Part shown: positions 39,940 to 49,959 of the stretch, in pieces
Layout: each line of letters opens with the position of its first letter
Numbering within the stretch: the first letter of the stretch is position 1
The notes under the pieces: model-generated
Seen by the model: only the letters and a program-made list of their open reading frames with translations
Databases searched by the model: none
Told to the model about the DNA's origin: nothing
Source: Chitinophagales bacterium
GTDB lineage: Bacteria; Bacteroidota; Bacteroidia; Chitinophagales; Chitinophagaceae
Reading direction: 5' to 3'
NCBI GenBank assembly: GCA_015655015.1
Contig: JAATFV010000009.1
Span: 1-64,000 of the forward strand
DNA: 64,000 bases
Translations under genes and position numbers: made by a program

Positions 39940-42900
39940 TAAAAGTTAAAGTCAAGTCCGGCCGTAAATGTCTTGAAAGGGAATGCATTGGTATTGGCGT
40001 CGCCGTTGATGGACGATTCCGGATCGGATCCCTTTTTCAATTTGTCCCAGGTATAGATATTATCAGCCTGGACATAGATACGAACAGATTTGAGGACCTT
40101 TTTGGACACATCAGGATTGAACGTGTAACCCAGCGTTATATCCCTCAGACGAATATAGGAGGCGTTGAACAGGAAACGGGTAGAGCGTTGTGCCTCATCG
40201 TCCGCACTTGGGTTGAGCCGGGGAACATCGGTCTTATCGCCGGGTTTTTGCCATCTTCTCAGCTCATCAACGTCCATCTGTGCTCCGTAACCCGCATAGG
40301 TGCCTTCCATGAGTCCGGCATAGTTGCCGTCATAATATTTTCCTCCAAAGGAGTAATTAAAGAGGATGTTGAGGTCCAGCTTCTTGTAGTTGAACTTAGT
40401 CGAAAAACCGCCGGTTATTTTCGGAATTCCCGAACCTACCCATTTCTGATTGGCCTGTGCGACAGTATAATCGTCTGTAGTGACCCTCTTGCCGGTAGGG
40501 GTGCCGTTGACGTCTTTTTCATCTATCCACCACTGACCGCCGCCTGTTGCGGGATCGACCCCGGCCCAGACCGGCAGGTAAAATTCAAACAAGGATTTGC
40601 CAACTACCTGGCGGAAAGGGACTTTGGCCGCAAAAGTATCCTGGGCTGGCAATAACGTGACTAACTTATTTTTTAGGTAAGTAAGGTTGAGGCTGACATC
40701 CCAGTTGAAGTCTTTGCTCCGCAGAATGCCGTAATTAAGGTTCAGCTCTATCCCTTTATTTTGCAGCTTGCCTACATTTTTTACGATGGTGCTGAATCCG
40801 GAGGAAGGAACTAAGGGTTGATTAAAGAGCAAATTTTTGGAATTCTTTTGGAACAGATCGATGCTACCTGTCAGCCTGCTTTTGAAAAGTTCGAAGTCGA
40901 TCCCGATATTGCTGGAGATGTTTTGCTCCCATGTTACGTTGATATTGGCCAGCTGGTTAAGATAAACACCCGGATTAGTAAGGTCATTGGAGGAACCATA
41001 TAGATTCAGATAGGGGAAATATGCTCTCGACCCTGGCTGACTGGGATCCAGTAACGCATTGTTACCCAATACCCCATAAGATGCTCTTACTTTTAAAAGA
41101 TTGACGGCCGAAATGGGTTTCATGAAATCCTCTTTGCTCAGGATCCAGGACAGGCCTCCCGCCGGGAAGGTGCCGTACCGGTGACCGGGTGCAAAAATTG
41201 AAGATCCATCCCGGCGTATAGTGAATTCCGCGAAATATTTGCCCTGATAATCATATTTCACACGTGCCAGGTAACTCACCAGGGTGGAAGTGTTGACGTA
41301 CCCTTCGAAATCCTCGTTGGTGGCGGCGCCGCTTAGCTGCTGCTGATTAGGAAAGGCGAAACCGGTTTTCGATCCGTAGGTAGTTTCGTAATTGTATTTA
41401 TAGGCTTCATAGCTGGCCATGGCCTCGATATGATGATCGCCAAAGTGCTGGTCAAAGCCTAGCATATTGTTCCAGGTATAAGAAGTGGTCAGATCCACTT
41501 CTTTATAGGTACGGCCTCCGACGCTGGCGGCATCACCATAATCCCTGTTCTCGTAATGCAGTTCATCGAGGGTCGACCGGTTGATGCCGAAAGTGCTTTT
41601 GAAATACAGGTTCCTGGTGAAATTGACCTGCCCGTAGGCATTCAGATTGCTTAGCAGACGGTCATAATCCCAATTATCCAGGTTCACCGTCCCTACGACA
41701 TTGGAGGGATTGAGCACGGGTCTGTTCACGTTGACCGTCCGGCCGGGAATTGGTTTCCCGAAATCGAATACAGGATTGCCATTGGCATCCTTGATAAGCA
41801 CGCCATTGTCATCCCTGGCATAGATAGGAAATACGGAAGACATGCTTCTCCCATAAGCGACTACATCGGAGTAGGTGCCATCCCCCTGGGCCGGGTAATT
41901 TTGTTTGGAGGAAATAATATTGGCCTTGGCGCCGACCTGCAGCCAGTTGGTGAGATCGGTGGTATAGTTCAGGGTGGTAGTGACGCGTTTGTAGTTACTT
42001 TTGATGACATATCCATCCTGGTTCAGATAACCCGCGGAAAAGAAATATCTCGAACGGTCGGTGCCCCCGCTGACTCCAATATTAACATCCCGGCGTGCCG
42101 TATTTGAGTTGGTCAGCGCCTTGGTCCAATCGTCGTTCCATAATAAGTTGGCGCCGGACACCAGTTTACCGTCTGCGCCTACCGGATTTGGCGTGCTGGG
42201 GCCGTAGGGGTTATACTGAAAGTGATTTTTAATAAGGTTCTGAGACGCCATTTGTCCCGAGTTGGGGACTGCCGCATCATCATAGGTGTTCTTTAGGGCT
42301 TCCCAGCCCAGTTCGAATTGCTGTTGCGTGTTGAGATACCTGTAATCTTTTACCGCGCGGGAGGAAAGACCATAGGAGGATGTTACATTGACGCTGGGTG
42401 TAGCATTCCGCCTGCCTGTCCTGGTATTGATGAGAATGACGCCATTGGCGGCCCGGGAACCGTACAGGGCAGCTGCCGATGCATCCTTCAGCACCGAAAA
42501 ATTTTCGATATCCCCCGGATTGATCATATTTAAATTGCCGTCATAAGGAATTCCATCCAATACGATCAGGGGATCCGAACTGGAAGCGGAAGAAGCGAAG
42601 CCCCGGATGCGGATCGTCGGATTTGATCCGGGCTGTCCGTTGGTATTGACTACTTGTACGCCTGGCGCAGTTCCCTGTAATGCCTGGCCGACAGAGACCA
42701 CCTGTTGATTTTTGATCGCATCGGCGTTCACGATGGAAATGGCGCTGGTGAGTTCGCTTTTTTTCTGGGTTCCATAAGCAACTACGACGACTTCCTGTAA
42801 ACTGGCCTTCGGGGAAAGTTTCAGGACAACAGACATATTCTCAGTGATGGGAACGTCCTGCGTGGTAAAATTAAGGGAAGAGACGACGAGCGTTTTGGCG

Positions 42901-43094
42901 GAGGAGGGGACCGAAATACTGAATACGCCATCCGGAGTAGTAGTAGTACCCCGCCGGCTGCCTTTGATCTGTACGCTGGCGCTTGGAATAGCATTCCCTT
43001 TCTCATCCAGAACTTTACCGCTGATTACCCTGCTTTGGGCCCATAGCTGGTCGCATAAAAAGACAAGACTGCAAAACAATACAAATTTTCTCAT
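39939..43094 (-). CDS. SusC/RagA-family TonB-linked outer-membrane transporter
   Basis: This is a 1051-residue protein: signal (LFCSLVFLCDQLWAQ), carboxypeptidase-like domain (ISGKVLDEKGNAIPSASVQI), plug with SusC motif (LQEVVVVAYGTQKKSELTSA; VLDGIPYDGNLNMINPGDIE), then VLKDASAAALYGSRAANGVI and a barrel ending FKTFTAGLDFNF. It has no STN domain, so it is not linked to an ECF sigma. Paired with the SusD gene downstream and preceded by a hybrid histidine kinase on the same strand. A 14-bp tandem repeat sits in its leader. Confidence 0.95.
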   Translation of the reverse strand: MRKFVLFCSLVFLCDQLWAQSRVISGKVLDEKGNAIPSASVQIKGSRRGTTTTPDGVFSISVPSSAKTLVVSSLNFTTQDVPITENMSVVLKLSPKASLQEVVVVAYGTQKKSELTSAISIVNADAIKNQQVVSVGQALQGTAPGVQVVNTNGQPGSNPTIRIRGFASSASSSDPLIVLDGIPYDGNLNMINPGDIENFSVLKDASAAALYGSRAANGVILINTRTGRRNATPSVNVTSSYGLSSRAVKDYRYLNTQQQFELGWEALKNTYDDAAVPNSGQMASQNLIKNHFQYNPYGPSTPNPVGADGKLVSGANLLWNDDWTKALTNSNTARRDVNIGVSGGTDRSRYFFSAGYLNQDGYVIKSNYKRVTTTLNYTTDLTNWLQVGAKANIISSKQNYPAQGDGTYSDVVAYGRSMSSVFPIYARDDNGVLIKDANGNPVFDFGKPIPGRTVNVNRPVLNPSNVVGTVNLDNWDYDRLLSNLNAYGQVNFTRNLYFKSTFGINRSTLDELHYENRDYGDAASVGGRTYKEVDLTTSYTWNNMLGFDQHFGDHHIEAMASYEAYKYNYETTYGSKTGFAFPNQQQLSGAATNEDFEGYVNTSTLVSYLARVKYDYQGKYFAEFTIRRDGSSIFAPGHRYGTFPAGGLSWILSKEDFMKPISAVNLLKVRASYGVLGNNALLDPSQPGSRAYFPYLNLYGSSNDLTNPGVYLNQLANINVTWEQNISSNIGIDFELFKSRLTGSIDLFQKNSKNLLFNQPLVPSSGFSTIVKNVGKLQNKGIELNLNYGILRSKDFNWDVSLNLTYLKNKLVTLLPAQDTFAAKVPFRQVVGKSLFEFYLPVWAGVDPATGGGQWWIDEKDVNGTPTGKRVTTDDYTVAQANQKWVGSGIPKITGGFSTKFNYKKLDLNILFNYSFGGKYYDGNYAGLMEGTYAGYGAQMDVDELRRWQKPGDKTDVPRLNPSADDEAQRSTRFLFNASYIRLRDITLGYTFNPDVSKKVLKSVRIYVQADNIYTWDKLKKGSDPESSINGDANTNAFPFKTFTAGLDFNF

Positions 43095-43134
43095 GAGCGT
43101 TGGTTTTTAAAATGATTACCTAATAGAATAATTA

Positions 43135-43162
43135 ATGACCTATAAAAAATGACCTATAAAAA
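43135..43162. repeat. 14-bp perfect tandem repeat before susC
   Basis: ATGACCTATAAAAA at 43135-43148 is repeated at once at 43149-43162, 41-68 bp upstream of the SusC start. It could be a duplicated leader segment or a pair of direct-repeat sites for a regulator. Confidence 0.8.
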
Positions 43163-43478
43163 GATCCTACGGACATTTTTTGTGACCTTGACACAAAAAC
43201 CGCGCAGGTTGTGCAAAACAGGAAAACCTACATGTTATGCCTGACTGTTGATTCATTGAAGTTTAGAGTATGATTTAATAAAATATTAGTAAGGCTAGCG
43301 TTAAGTCGTCCTATTTAGTACGTTTATACAATAAATTAACTAAATTTTTTAAAAAGTAGTTTAATTTTAACCTGCTTTTTTGTATTCTACCCAGTTACAT
43401 CAGATTTTACCAAAATGATAATCCTGGCGGGTAGATGTATATAGTCTGGGATTTTGTTTTACGGTAGGGTAGGAAAAG
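43163..43478. other. AT-rich intergenic region between sensor kinase and susC
   Basis: About 320 bp with no open frame of note. It should hold the susC promoter and the terminator of the sensor kinase gene, but I could not pin either down. Confidence 0.5.
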
Positions 43479-46400
43479 TTAAACCGGGTTGAGTAATTTC
43501 TCTCCCCATTTCTTCAGGATGCGCACCAGTTCGTTGAGGTCAACGGGTTTGCTGAGGTAGTCGTTCATGCCTTCTGCCAGATATTCTTCCTGGTCTCCCT
43601 GCATGGCGTTAGCCGTCATGGCGACTATGAAGGGGCGGGGGCCATTGGTGCTGCGGATGATCCTGGTAGCTTCCAGTCCATCCATTTCGGGCATTTGTAT
43701 GTCCATCAGGATGAGATCGATCTTTTTTTCCTTTAGCTTATTCAGGGCTTCTTTTCCATTTTCCACGAATTCCGGGGTATAACCCATTTTTGTCAATATG
43801 ATGAGGGCCAGCTGTTGGTTGATCGGGTTGTCTTCTGCTACTAAAATCTGTAAAGGATATTTTTTTGCCAGGTCGGTAGGGAGCTGGATTGGGGGTGGGT
43901 GGGCTATTCCTGTTTCGGTGCGGCCGGGGCGGGTGAGGATGGTAAAGCTGAAGGTGGATCCTTTTCCTTCTTCGCTGGTCACTCTGATCCGGCCGCCCAG
44001 CAGGCTGATCAATTTGTCACAGATGACGAGCCCCAGGCCGGTGCCTCCATATTTGCGGGTTATGGAAGAATCCACCTGGGAAAAGGCTTTGAAGAGATGG
44101 TCCAATTTATCCGGAGCGATGCCGATACCTGTATCCGTTACTTCGAAACCGATCTCCATCTGTCCTGTTTTCAGGATATCTGCTTTTGGTGATTGCATTA
44201 TTCCTGCCGGTGGCGTCCTGGCCGAAGGTCCGACAATAAATACCCTTACCCGCACTTCTCCCTGGCGGGTGAATTTAATAGCGTTGCCTATCAGATTGAT
44301 GAGGATCTGGCGCAGGCGATCTTTGTCAGTTATGATGGAAAAGGAGATTGCCTCATCGACCTGGCAGGTTAGCTGAAGGCCTGCCTGTGCGGCTTTGGCC
44401 GCAAAGATACCCAGCACTTCTTCCACACATTTGCGCAGGTCTGTTTCTTTTTCATCCAGGTCCATTTTGCCTGACTCGATCTTTGAAAAATCAAGGATAT
44501 CGTTGATCACTGTCAGCAGGGTCTCCCCGCAGCTTTGGATCGTCCGGGCGTATCCCTGTTGTTCATTATTAAGAGGCGTTTGTTCCAGCAAGGAGGCCAT
44601 TCCGATCATGCCGTTCATCGGCGTGCGGATCTCATGGCTCATATTGGCGAGGAACTCGCTTTTTGCGCGATTGGCCCGTTCTGCTTCCTGCCGGGCCCTG
44701 GCCTCGTTGAGGCGGGCTTTTCGTTCATCTTCCATGGCATGGGCCAATTGTTCTGTTCGCTCCTGCACCAGCTGCTCCAATCTTTTCTGATGCGCTCTGA
44801 TGCGGCTGCTACGGAGACGATACAGGCTGATGCACACACCCGCGATTATTAGCAAGCCTCCCAGTCTGAACCACCAGGTTTGCCAGAAGGGAGGGGTGAT
44901 GTGCAGCTTGATGGTCGTAGTACCCCGCATCCATTTTCCTTCATAGTCGAGTCCTTTTACCTGGAAAATATAATCTCCTGCATCCAGGTTGGTATAGGTA
45001 GCTGTGCGTTTGCTGCCTACATAATTCCAGGTCTTATCGAATCCTTCCAGGATATAGGCGTATTGTTTTCTATCCCGGCAGGTATAGTTCAGCGAGGCAA
45101 ATTCGAAGGAGATGACAGAATTATAATAGGGTAGGGTAATTTCTTTAGTTTCTGTAATGGATTTTTTTAACGGGGAATGATCGTGATCGTCTTTTGCTAT
45201 GGGAAGGTCTTTGTTGAAGACCTGGAAGCCGGTTATCAGCAGAGGCGGTTCAGAGGGACGTTCTTTTATACTGTCCGGGAAGAACTCATTGAACCCGTTG
45301 ACGCCTCCGAAATACAGGGCGCCGCTGCTGCTCCGGCAATAAGCGTTCTCTTTGAATTCATAGGATTGTAATCCATCGGAGGTGCTGAAGTTCCTGCTTT
45401 TTTGGGTAACCGGATTATAATTGAAAAGAGCCAGCCCTTTGTTGGTGCTGATCCACAGTTCGTCTTTCTTTCCGGGCAGGATGCCCAGGATGACGTTATT
45501 GGGTAATCCGTCCCCGGTCGTATATGTCCGGAAGAGGCGTCGCTGCCTGTCGAAATAATTAAGGCCGGCCATGGTGCCGATCCACATACCGCCTTTTTCG
45601 TCTTCGTAGACTTCACCGACCCTGTTATCGCTCAGGCTGTTTTTTTTGTCGTCATGCAGGAAGGAAGTAAACTGATGTGTTTGTTTATTGAAACAGAGCA
45701 TGCCTCCCCCGTCAGTACCCAGCCAGAGGATGCCCTGACTGTCTTCAAAGAGGGAATGGATCTTCTTGTTGTTGATGCTGGCGGGATTGCCATCGTCATT
45801 GATATAATGGCTGAATGTTCCGTCCCGGGGGTGATAGAGGTCCAATCCTCCGCCATAGGTGCCGATCCAGGTGTTGTTGTCATGGTCGTGAAGGATAGCA
45901 TATATATTATTATTGCTGAGGCTGGAAGGATTAGCGGGATCATGTTTGAAATGCCGGTAGGTGTTCTTTTCCGGGTTGAATACGGTAATGCCGCTTGCCC
46001 AGGTGCCGATCCAGACATCCCCTTTTTTATCTTCAGCGGCGCATAAAACGTAATCTCCGCAAATGCTGTTCTTATCGCCTTCGCGGTGCAGGAAATGCCT
46101 GAATTTCTTTGTCATCGGATCGAAGAGGTTAAGTCCTCCCCCATCGGTGCCGATCCATAGTTTTTTCTTCGAGTTCTGCACGATGCACAGCACGTGATTG
46201 TTGCTGAGACTATTCTCATTTGAATTGTGCTTGTAATGGGTGAAGCGGGTAGCGTCCTTCTGGAAGATATCCATGCCGCCGGAGAAGGTGCCGACCCACA
46301 TATTGCCGATATTATCTTTATAGGCGGTATGGATGGAGTTGTCACTCAGGCTGGAGCGGTCTATGTCGTCGTGTTCGTAATGTTGAAGGATATGGGTCGG

Positions 46401-47402
46401 GGGATCGAAAATGCTCAGGCCGCCATTCTCCATCCCGATCCAGAGCTTGCCTTTTTCGTCTTCTCCCAGGGCATAGACGGTATTTCCCGGCAATCTGTCG
46501 CCGTTATGGGTCATGCGGGCAAAATGGTGGAAGTGTCCGACGGGGGAGGAATCGTTCATCATGTCCAGACCTCCGCCATCCGTCCCTACCCAGAGCCGAT
46601 GCCGGGAGTCCTCAAAGAGGGTCCATACGTTGTCGTTGCAGAGTGAGGAACTATCTTTTTCCCGGTGTTGAAAACGGGTGAAGCTGCCCGTAGCTTTGTC
46701 CAGCAGGTCGAGACCATTCCCATAGGTGGCCACCCATACATTTTGCCGGCTATCTACCAGTACATCCCGGACATAGTCGCCGCTGAGGCTTTTGCCATCT
46801 TCCGAGCGGGTGATGTACCGGGAGAACAGGCGCCGGTCCGGTTCGAAGTAAATAACTCCCTGGTCTTCTGTCCCGATCCAGAGGTTGTTGTCTTTGTCAG
46901 TAGCCAGGCTGGTGAGCAGATTGCTGGGAATGTCGGATCTGCCGGCAGGGTTATTGCCGGTGTTATTACCGGCGGGGTGGTTTTTATCCCGGGCGGAGGC
47001 TTCCGGATTGGCCATAAAAGAAATAAATTGATCTTTTTCTCTGTCATAGCGGTTGAGCCCGCCTCCTCTTGTGGCGATCCAGATGTAGCCATGACTGTCT
47101 TCGATGATGTCGGAAATGAAGTTATTGCTGATGCTGGTCTTGTTTTTAGGCTCATTCCGGTAGATGGTGATCTGGTAGCCATCGTATTTGTTGAGTCCAT
47201 CGCGGGTGCCAAACCATAGGAAGCCACGGCTATCCTGCAGTACGCAAAGCACATTATTTTGTGAGAGCCCTGAATTGATATCCAGGTGTTCGAATTTAAG
47301 GCTTTGCTGCTGGGCTGTTGCGGTAAAGCATGATGCTGTAAAGCATAATAACAACAGAAGCAGGTAGGCCAGACATGTTGGTTTAACGGATCTGGACAGC
47401 AT
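43479..47402 (-). CDS. Hybrid two-component sensor kinase with periplasmic propeller
   Basis: This is a 1307-residue protein: signal peptide, about a dozen two-component-regulator propeller repeats ([20 protein letters not shown]; then [32 protein letters not shown] and others), a Y_Y_Y Ig-like domain, membrane helix near residue 850, HisKA ([16 protein letters not shown]923), HATPase ([26 protein letters not shown]) and a C-terminal receiver ([26 protein letters not shown]1234). Unlike the canonical hybrid (HTCS) regulators of PULs, no AraC-type DNA-binding domain follows the receiver. A low-complexity Asn/Gly/Pro insert lies near residues 145-162. It probably senses the ligand of the susCD genes downstream. 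Confidence 0.9.
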   Translation of the reverse strand: MLSRSVKPTCLAYLLLLLLCFTASCFTATAQQQSLKFEHLDINSGLSQNNVLCVLQDSRGFLWFGTRDGLNKYDGYQITIYRNEPKNKTSISNNFISDIIEDSHGYIWIATRGGGLNRYDREKDQFISFMANPEASARDKNHPAGNNTGNNPAGRSDIPSNLLTSLATDKDNNLWIGTEDQGVIYFEPDRRLFSRYITRSEDGKSLSGDYVRDVLVDSRQNVWVATYGNGLDLLDKATGSFTRFQHREKDSSSLCNDNVWTLFEDSRHRLWVGTDGGGLDMMNDSSPVGHFHHFARMTHNGDRLPGNTVYALGEDEKGKLWIGMENGGLSIFDPPTHILQHYEHDDIDRSSLSDNSIHTAYKDNIGNMWVGTFSGGMDIFQKDATRFTHYKHNSNENSLSNNHVLCIVQNSKKKLWIGTDGGGLNLFDPMTKKFRHFLHREGDKNSICGDYVLCAAEDKKGDVWIGTWASGITVFNPEKNTYRHFKHDPANPSSLSNNNIYAILHDHDNNTWIGTYGGGLDLYHPRDGTFSHYINDDGNPASINNKKIHSLFEDSQGILWLGTDGGGMLCFNKQTHQFTSFLHDDKKNSLSDNRVGEVYEDEKGGMWIGTMAGLNYFDRQRRLFRTYTTGDGLPNNVILGILPGKKDELWISTNKGLALFNYNPVTQKSRNFSTSDGLQSYEFKENAYCRSSSGALYFGGVNGFNEFFPDSIKERPSEPPLLITGFQVFNKDLPIAKDDHDHSPLKKSITETKEITLPYYNSVISFEFASLNYTCRDRKQYAYILEGFDKTWNYVGSKRTATYTNLDAGDYIFQVKGLDYEGKWMRGTTTIKLHITPPFWQTWWFRLGGLLIIAGVCISLYRLRSSRIRAHQKRLEQLVQERTEQLAHAMEDERKARLNEARARQEAERANRAKSEFLANMSHEIRTPMNGMIGMASLLEQTPLNNEQQGYARTIQSCGETLLTVINDILDFSKIESGKMDLDEKETDLRKCVEEVLGIFAAKAAQAGLQLTCQVDEAISFSIITDKDRLRQILINLIGNAIKFTRQGEVRVRVFIVGPSARTPPAGIMQSPKADILKTGQMEIGFEVTDTGIGIAPDKLDHLFKAFSQVDSSITRKYGGTGLGLVICDKLISLLGGRIRVTSEEGKGSTFSFTILTRPGRTETGIAHPPPIQLPTDLAKKYPLQILVAEDNPINQQLALIILTKMGYTPEFVENGKEALNKLKEKKIDLILMDIQMPEMDGLEATRIIRSTNGPRPFIVAMTANAMQGDQEEYLAEGMNDYLSKPVDLNELVRILKKWGEKLLNPV

Positions 47403-47610
47403 CGGCTATGGTTTCAGAGCTTAACGATTGGTGGTGTTCCACCGAGGGCCGGGGTTTTAACGGTGGGGGACAGTTCCTATTTTGTCATTCGGACTTTTTC
47501 TACTAAACCTAAGGGTTTTTGCTTATTTGTTTTTAGCGAATAAGGGTGGGTGATACCCGGGAAGGTAAAAGGGGAGGGGGCAGGGTGCTGTTATATTGTT
47601 ATGCGTACTG

Positions 47611-48126
47611 TTATATAGGTATGAGCATGCCCTGCAGTAAATGGCTGCTTCGGCTGATTTGTTCCTGGTCTCTTGCTTCTCCCTTTTCATCGATATGCCG
47701 GATCGATATTTTTTCCTGGTGAAGAACGCTGCCGATCAGCTTGCTTCGATGGCACTGGCCGGGTCTGAGCTCGCTGCACATAAGGGCGACCTTTAGATCC
47801 TTTTCATAAGCTGTCTTTACTCTTTCAATGCCAATCCTAAAGGCATTCTTTTGCCGGAGGATCTCATAATCTACTTTGCCATTGACCTTATAACAGGAGG
47901 GATCGGAGGGCCTGCCGCCCAGGGTATCGCCCATGTAGACATATTTTATTCCATGAAGCTCCAGGGACGCGGCCAGCTCTTCCCTGTTGAATTGCGGGTT
48001 GAATTTCGAATAAGGCCTGGACCGGATGTCGAGGAGGAAATCGATAGCAAATTTTTTCAGGAGATCCAGGAGCTCGCTGCTCTTTCGGGTGCCGTGACCG
48101 ATGGTGTAGATGGGATGTTTGGGCAT
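47611..48126 (-). CDS. DUF488 family protein
   Basis: This is a 171-residue cytoplasmic protein. YTIGHGTRKSSELLDLLKKF at the N-terminus, DIRSRPYSKFNPQFNREEL and the C-terminal LMCSELRPGQCHRSKLIG with a CxxxxxxxCHR motif are diagnostic of DUF488. Members are small and mostly uncharacterised; a link to nucleic acid or stress has been proposed for relatives, but the activity is open. A perfect 11-bp palindrome lies 25 bp upstream of its ATG and probably regulates it. Its neighbours are unrelated in strand and theme. Confidence 0.85.
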   Translation of the reverse strand: MPKHPIYTIGHGTRKSSELLDLLKKFAIDFLLDIRSRPYSKFNPQFNREELAASLELHGIKYVYMGDTLGGRPSDPSCYKVNGKVDYEILRQKNAFRIGIERVKTAYEKDLKVALMCSELRPGQCHRSKLIGSVLHQEKISIRHIDEKGEARDQEQISRSSHLLQGMLIPI

Positions 48127-48150
48127 ATGTGAAAATACGGATTTTAGATG

Positions 48151-48177
48151 TAAAATACTAAAATAATTAGTATTTTA
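48151..48177. promoter_or_regulatory. Palindromic operator before the DUF488 gene
   Basis: TAAAATACTAA, 5-bp spacer, TTAGTATTTTA: a perfect inverted repeat 25 bp before the DUF488 start. The core ACTAA-N5-TTAGT suits a dimeric repressor that blocks the promoter. Confidence 0.6.
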
Positions 48178-48211
48178 TGATGTCAATGACAGAATATATG
48201 CAATATAGACA

Positions 48212-48261
48212 CCATCCGGCGACAGGATGGCAGCAGCCTGCTACTTGCAGGCTTTTTGCTT
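48212..48261 (+). ncRNA. Possible small structured RNA or terminator pair
   Basis: Two hairpins in a row: CCATCC, 7-base loop, GGATGG (48212-48230), then AGCCTGC, loop TACTT, GCAGGCT with T-rich tail (48235-48253 and beyond). The second looks like a plus-strand terminator, although no gene ends there on that strand. A short transcript starting near 48150-48200 would explain it. Confidence 0.3.
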
Positions 48262-48300
48262 TTTGTGTAAGAATGCCCGATGGGGGTATAAAACGGCTCT

Positions 48301-48340
48301 TAACAATCCCTTATCCTAAAGAATCCTAAAGAGATTGTTA
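48301..48340. promoter_or_regulatory. Inverted repeat enclosing a 10-bp tandem repeat
   Basis: TAACAATC (48301-48308) and its complement GATTGTTA (48333-48340) enclose two perfect copies of ATCCTAAAGA (48313-48322 and 48323-48332). It lies 82 bp before the ATG of the glycine-rich protein and is a likely regulatory element of that gene. Confidence 0.55.
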
Positions 48341-48422
48341 TAGATACGTTATAAGTAAAATAGATGTTTAAACCTTGTTCGATTTTTGCACTCTCATTAT
48401 ACAGAACATTAAAATTAGAGTT

Positions 48423-49091
48423 ATGAAAACGAAGATGCTAAAATACTTAAACAGAATAAATCTGAATGCCGGTAAGAAATTACTGATAGTGCTTTTTTCT
48501 CTTGGTCTTGCTTTAGGCGCTTCCGCCCAGCGGGGGCACGGAGGCGGAGGATACCACGGCGGTGGCTACCATGGCGGTGGCGTTGCTTTTTATCCCCGTA
48601 CCTATGTTGGATTCGGTCTGGGCTTTGGCTATCCGTTCTATCCTTATGGCGGGTTCTACGGTCCTTATGGATACCCCCCGTACTACTATGGTTATGGCGC
48701 TATGCCTTCCAGGCTGGCTTTGCAGATAGATGATATCAAGAATGATTATGCGGCACAGATCAAGGCTACGAAAGATGATAAGACACTTACCCGTAAAGAA
48801 AGAAGGGATAGCGTCAATCAGCTGAAACATGACAGGGATGCTACCGTCATTCAGGCCAGAAGGGATTATTATTATAATTCGAGAAGGAATAATAACAATC
48901 AGCCACAGCCTTATAACGGGAATGGACAGCAACCTTCCAACGGAAATAATCAACCTTCCAATGGGAATAACCAACAACCCTCCAATGGCAATGGTCAGAA
49001 GCAGCCGACGAGTGAGAATGGAACGGGTGGATCGGAACAGCCGGAGTATGAGAGCAGTCCGGCTACTGAGACCGGGACTTTGCAAAAGTAG
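48423..49091 (+). CDS. Secreted Gly/His/Tyr-rich protein with Asn/Pro/Gln repeats
   Basis: This is a 222-residue protein from ATG at 48423, with signal peptide (LLIVLFSLGLALGASAQ). The mature N-terminus is HGGGGYHGGGYHGGG, then a Tyr/Gly/Pro-rich section (YPFYPYGGFYGPYGYPPYYY), then a charged helical part near residues 105-150 (DDIKNDYAAQIKATKDDKTL), and a tail of repeated QPSNGNN units. Low-complexity sections suggest an extended cell-surface or matrix protein; function unknown. The tail repeat is visible in DNA as near-identical units of about 21-24 bp. A terminator follows at 49149. Confidence 0.75.
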   Translation: MKTKMLKYLNRINLNAGKKLLIVLFSLGLALGASAQRGHGGGGYHGGGYHGGGVAFYPRTYVGFGLGFGYPFYPYGGFYGPYGYPPYYYGYGAMPSRLALQIDDIKNDYAAQIKATKDDKTLTRKERRDSVNQLKHDRDATVIQARRDYYYNSRRNNNNQPQPYNGNGQQPSNGNNQPSNGNNQQPSNGNGQKQPTSENGTGGSEQPEYESSPATETGTLQK

Positions 49092-49148
49092 AATAACTAT
49101 GGAACTTTAATAGGATAGCGGATCATTTATCAGGATCTCGGATTTATG

Positions 49149-49178
49149 CGACCCTGCCAGCGGCAGGGTCGTTTTTTT
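49149..49178 (+). terminator. Terminator after the glycine-rich protein
   Basis: CGACCCTGCC, loop AGC, GGCAGGGTCG, then seven T. The CCCTGCC/GGCAGGG stem is shared with the hairpin at 5669. Confidence 0.85.
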
Positions 49179-49239
49179 ATTGTGTCAGGCATGCGTATCA
49201 GCTTTCTTTATCGGGCGCTATATAAAAGGGGCAAGGGGA

Positions 49240-49893
49240 ATGCAGCTTTTTAAGTACTTTTATACCGAAAACATCCTCCCTGTATTGGCATCTGATGAGT
49301 ATACATACCTGGAAAAAGAATGGTTCCGGCGAACGGCGGGTGGAGACAGTAAGGCATTTACGGAATTATTCCACCACTACAACGCCCGTCTGTTCCCTTT
49401 TGTGCGGCGGATCACCAAATCCGAAAGTGCAGCCGAAGAGATCGTTCAGGAAACCTTTTTACGTCTCTGGGTGCACCGCGCTACTGTCGGCGTGATGGAA
49501 AAACCCGCCGCATGGCTGTTCCTCATAGCGTCTAACCTTTCCATGAGCCATCTTCGCAACCGGATGAATGCGGCAGTCAAACATGCCGGCGCCTTTGCCC
49601 GGTCTGAAACCGCCGCAGGCGACAGTTTCCTGCAGGAGCTGGAGGGCAAAGAAATGGCTGTGCTGGTGGAAGCCGCTATCCAACTGCTGCCTCCCAAACG
49701 TCAGGAAGTCTTCCGGCTCAGTCGCCAGGAAGGACTGACCTATCAACAGATAGCCGACAGGCTGGACATTTCCCCCAACACAGTAAAAGACCACCTGGTC
49801 ATTGCGCTGAGATCTATCCGGGAATACCTCAACGACCATAGCGAAACGTCCCTTGGCATTATCCTGCTGATAGAAATTGTAAAAAATTCTTAG
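49240..49893 (+). CDS. ECF RNA polymerase sigma factor, FecI-type
   Basis: This is a 217-residue protein from ATG at 49240, which follows AAGGGGA, an unusually good ribosome site. Sigma-2 (FTELFHHYNARLFPFVRRI; AEEIVQETFLRLW, with the typical VQETFLRLW helix) and sigma-4 (LLPPKRQEVFRLSRQEGLTY; IADRLDISPNTVKDHL) are both present. The frame is open further upstream only with a GTG start inside the terminator. It sits just before a FecR-type anti-sigma and a SusC with STN domain, so it should activate the downstream operon when the receptor binds its ligand. Confidence 0.92.
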   Translation: MQLFKYFYTENILPVLASDEYTYLEKEWFRRTAGGDSKAFTELFHHYNARLFPFVRRITKSESAAEEIVQETFLRLWVHRATVGVMEKPAAWLFLIASNLSMSHLRNRMNAAVKHAGAFARSETAAGDSFLQELEGKEMAVLVEAAIQLLPPKRQEVFRLSRQEGLTYQQIADRLDISPNTVKDHLVIALRSIREYLNDHSETSLGIILLIEIVKNS

Positions 49894-49959
49894 TTCCCGA
49901 CCACCCGATGTCCTTATTCGGGAGTGTAGTTGTTATAAGCCTTATAATCCGGCTAAAAA

